DNA of 23,567 nt from assembly GCA_964507395.1 (NCBI GenBank), contig CAZDQE010000033.1, forward strand, positions 1 to 23,567, written 5' to 3'. Made by a program: the position numbers and the translations under genes. This DNA is from SIG575 sp964507395 (GTDB lineage Bacteria > Bacillota > Clostridia > Oscillospirales > Acutalibacteraceae). The first letter of the stretch is position 1, and each line of letters starts with the position of its first letter. Under the pieces are notes generated by a model, which saw only the letters and a program-made list of their open reading frames with translations, searched no databases and was not told where the DNA came from. This document shows positions 23,307-23,567 of this stretch, in pieces.

Positions 23307-23335
23307 TTGACAAAATCAAAATTTTGTAGTAGATT
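23307..23335 (+). promoter_or_regulatory. Predicted sigma-A promoter of the lipoprotein gene
   Basis: A perfect TTGACA (23307-23312), 17 bp, then TAGATT (23330-23335), a four-of-six match. The start of transcription near 23342 precedes AAAGGGG (23361-23367) and the ATG at 23379. No hairpin terminator was found between the HAD stop at 23268 and this promoter. Confidence 0.6.
23310..23327. promoter_or_regulatory. Perfect inverted repeat overlapping the lipoprotein promoter
   Basis: ACAAAAT-CAAA-ATTTTGT is a 7-bp perfect inverted repeat with a 4-bp spacer. It overlaps the end of the -35 hexamer and fills most of the -35/-10 spacer, the place where a repressor would block polymerase. Confidence 0.4.
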
Positions 23336-23378
23336 TAATATGTTCTATTAATAAAATTTGAAAGGGGAACAAATTCCA

Positions 23379-23567
23379 ATGAAAAAGTTTTTAGCACTTC
23401 TCATGGCAGCGCTCATGCTTTTCTCATTTGCAGCATGCGGCGGCAACGAGGAAGAAGAAACAACAACAAATCCTGAGGTTACAACAGACGCTTCAGTTAA
23501 CGCTGAGGGCGAAAGCGAAGAAGTAACTGAAGAAGAGGAAGAAGCAGAGACAGAAGTCATCACAGAA
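23379..23567 (+). CDS. Lipoprotein, N-terminal fragment, runs off the right edge
   Basis: Sixty-three codons are visible. A lipoprotein signal peptide (1-19) ends in the lipobox FAAC with Cys20 as the lipidated residue. A low-complexity stretch of Glu and Thr follows, with several short acidic runs such as EEEE and EEEEE, typical of a flexible linker that keeps a domain away from the membrane. The functional domain is outside the window; a solute-binding protein is one possibility, but nothing here shows it. AAAGGGG lies 11 nt upstream of the ATG. The gene has its own promoter. Confidence 0.88.
   Translation, partial: MKKFLALLMAALMLFSFAACGGNEEEETTTNPEVTTDASVNAEGESEEVTEEEEEAETEVITE

Noticed and set aside
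1..23567. CRISPR arrays, insertion sequences, tRNA or rRNA genes, phage genes
   Set aside because: No regularly spaced repeats, transposase or integrase motifs, cloverleaf sequences or rRNA segments were seen while reading both strands.

Overview
The window reads as chromosomal DNA of a strictly anaerobic, low-to-mid GC Gram-positive bacterium of the Clostridia, most likely a gut Oscillospiraceae/Ruminococcaceae-type organism. The grounds are a single-chain pyruvate:ferredoxin oxidoreductase, an rnfCDGEAB operon in clostridial order, a dockerin-bearing secreted protein, strong AGGAGG ribosome sites, TTG/GTG starts, and sigma-A-type promoters with 17-bp spacers. No mobile element, CRISPR array, tRNA or rRNA is visible. 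No gene-free stretch exceeds 300 bases; the longest is 1373-1623.

Layout. (1) 1-1372, minus strand: N-terminal part of pyruvate:ferredoxin oxidoreductase. (2) 1373-1623: divergent intergenic region with a promoter on each strand, a perfect 7-bp palindrome and a tandem GTCATAA repeat. (3) 1624-7537, plus strand: tightly coupled operon of a pyruvyltransferase/F420-hydrogenase-beta-like fusion, an intracellular GH43 glycosidase, an FMN split-barrel protein, a GPH sugar:cation symporter and a small membrane protein with an HExxH motif. A long hairpin terminator follows. (4) 7597-9710, minus strand: metallophosphoesterase and glycyl-tRNA synthetase. (5) 9815-15486, plus strand: four exported proteins. 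These are a D-Ala-D-Ala carboxypeptidase, a ceramidase-family secreted protein, and two paralogous cohesin-like surface proteins, one ending in a dockerin and the other in a Big2 domain plus a membrane anchor. A clear terminator follows. (6) 15652-23268, plus strand: energy operon apbE - NusG-II protein - Gx transporter - rnfC-D-G-E-A-B - HAD phosphatase, with one promoter and a possible Rex half-palindrome in front. (7) 23379 to the end: N-terminus of a lipoprotein behind a promoter whose spacer holds a perfect inverted repeat.

How it fits together. The oxidoreductase makes reduced ferredoxin. Rnf oxidises ferredoxin with NAD+ and pumps ions. ApbE would attach FMN to RnfG and RnfD, although the RnfD acceptor position here reads as serine. 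The GH43 operon imports and cleaves pentose-containing oligosaccharides that could feed this fermentation. The most unusual parts are the tandem cohesin-like pair with alternative C-termini, the pyruvyltransferase/F420-type fusion inside a sugar operon, the HExxH membrane protein, and the RnfD FMN site.

Four gene starts were moved from the longest open frame (1624, 9815, 11229, 15652) because the promoter and Shine-Dalgarno positions exclude the upstream start. Two more (21818, 22621) were moved on spacing alone.
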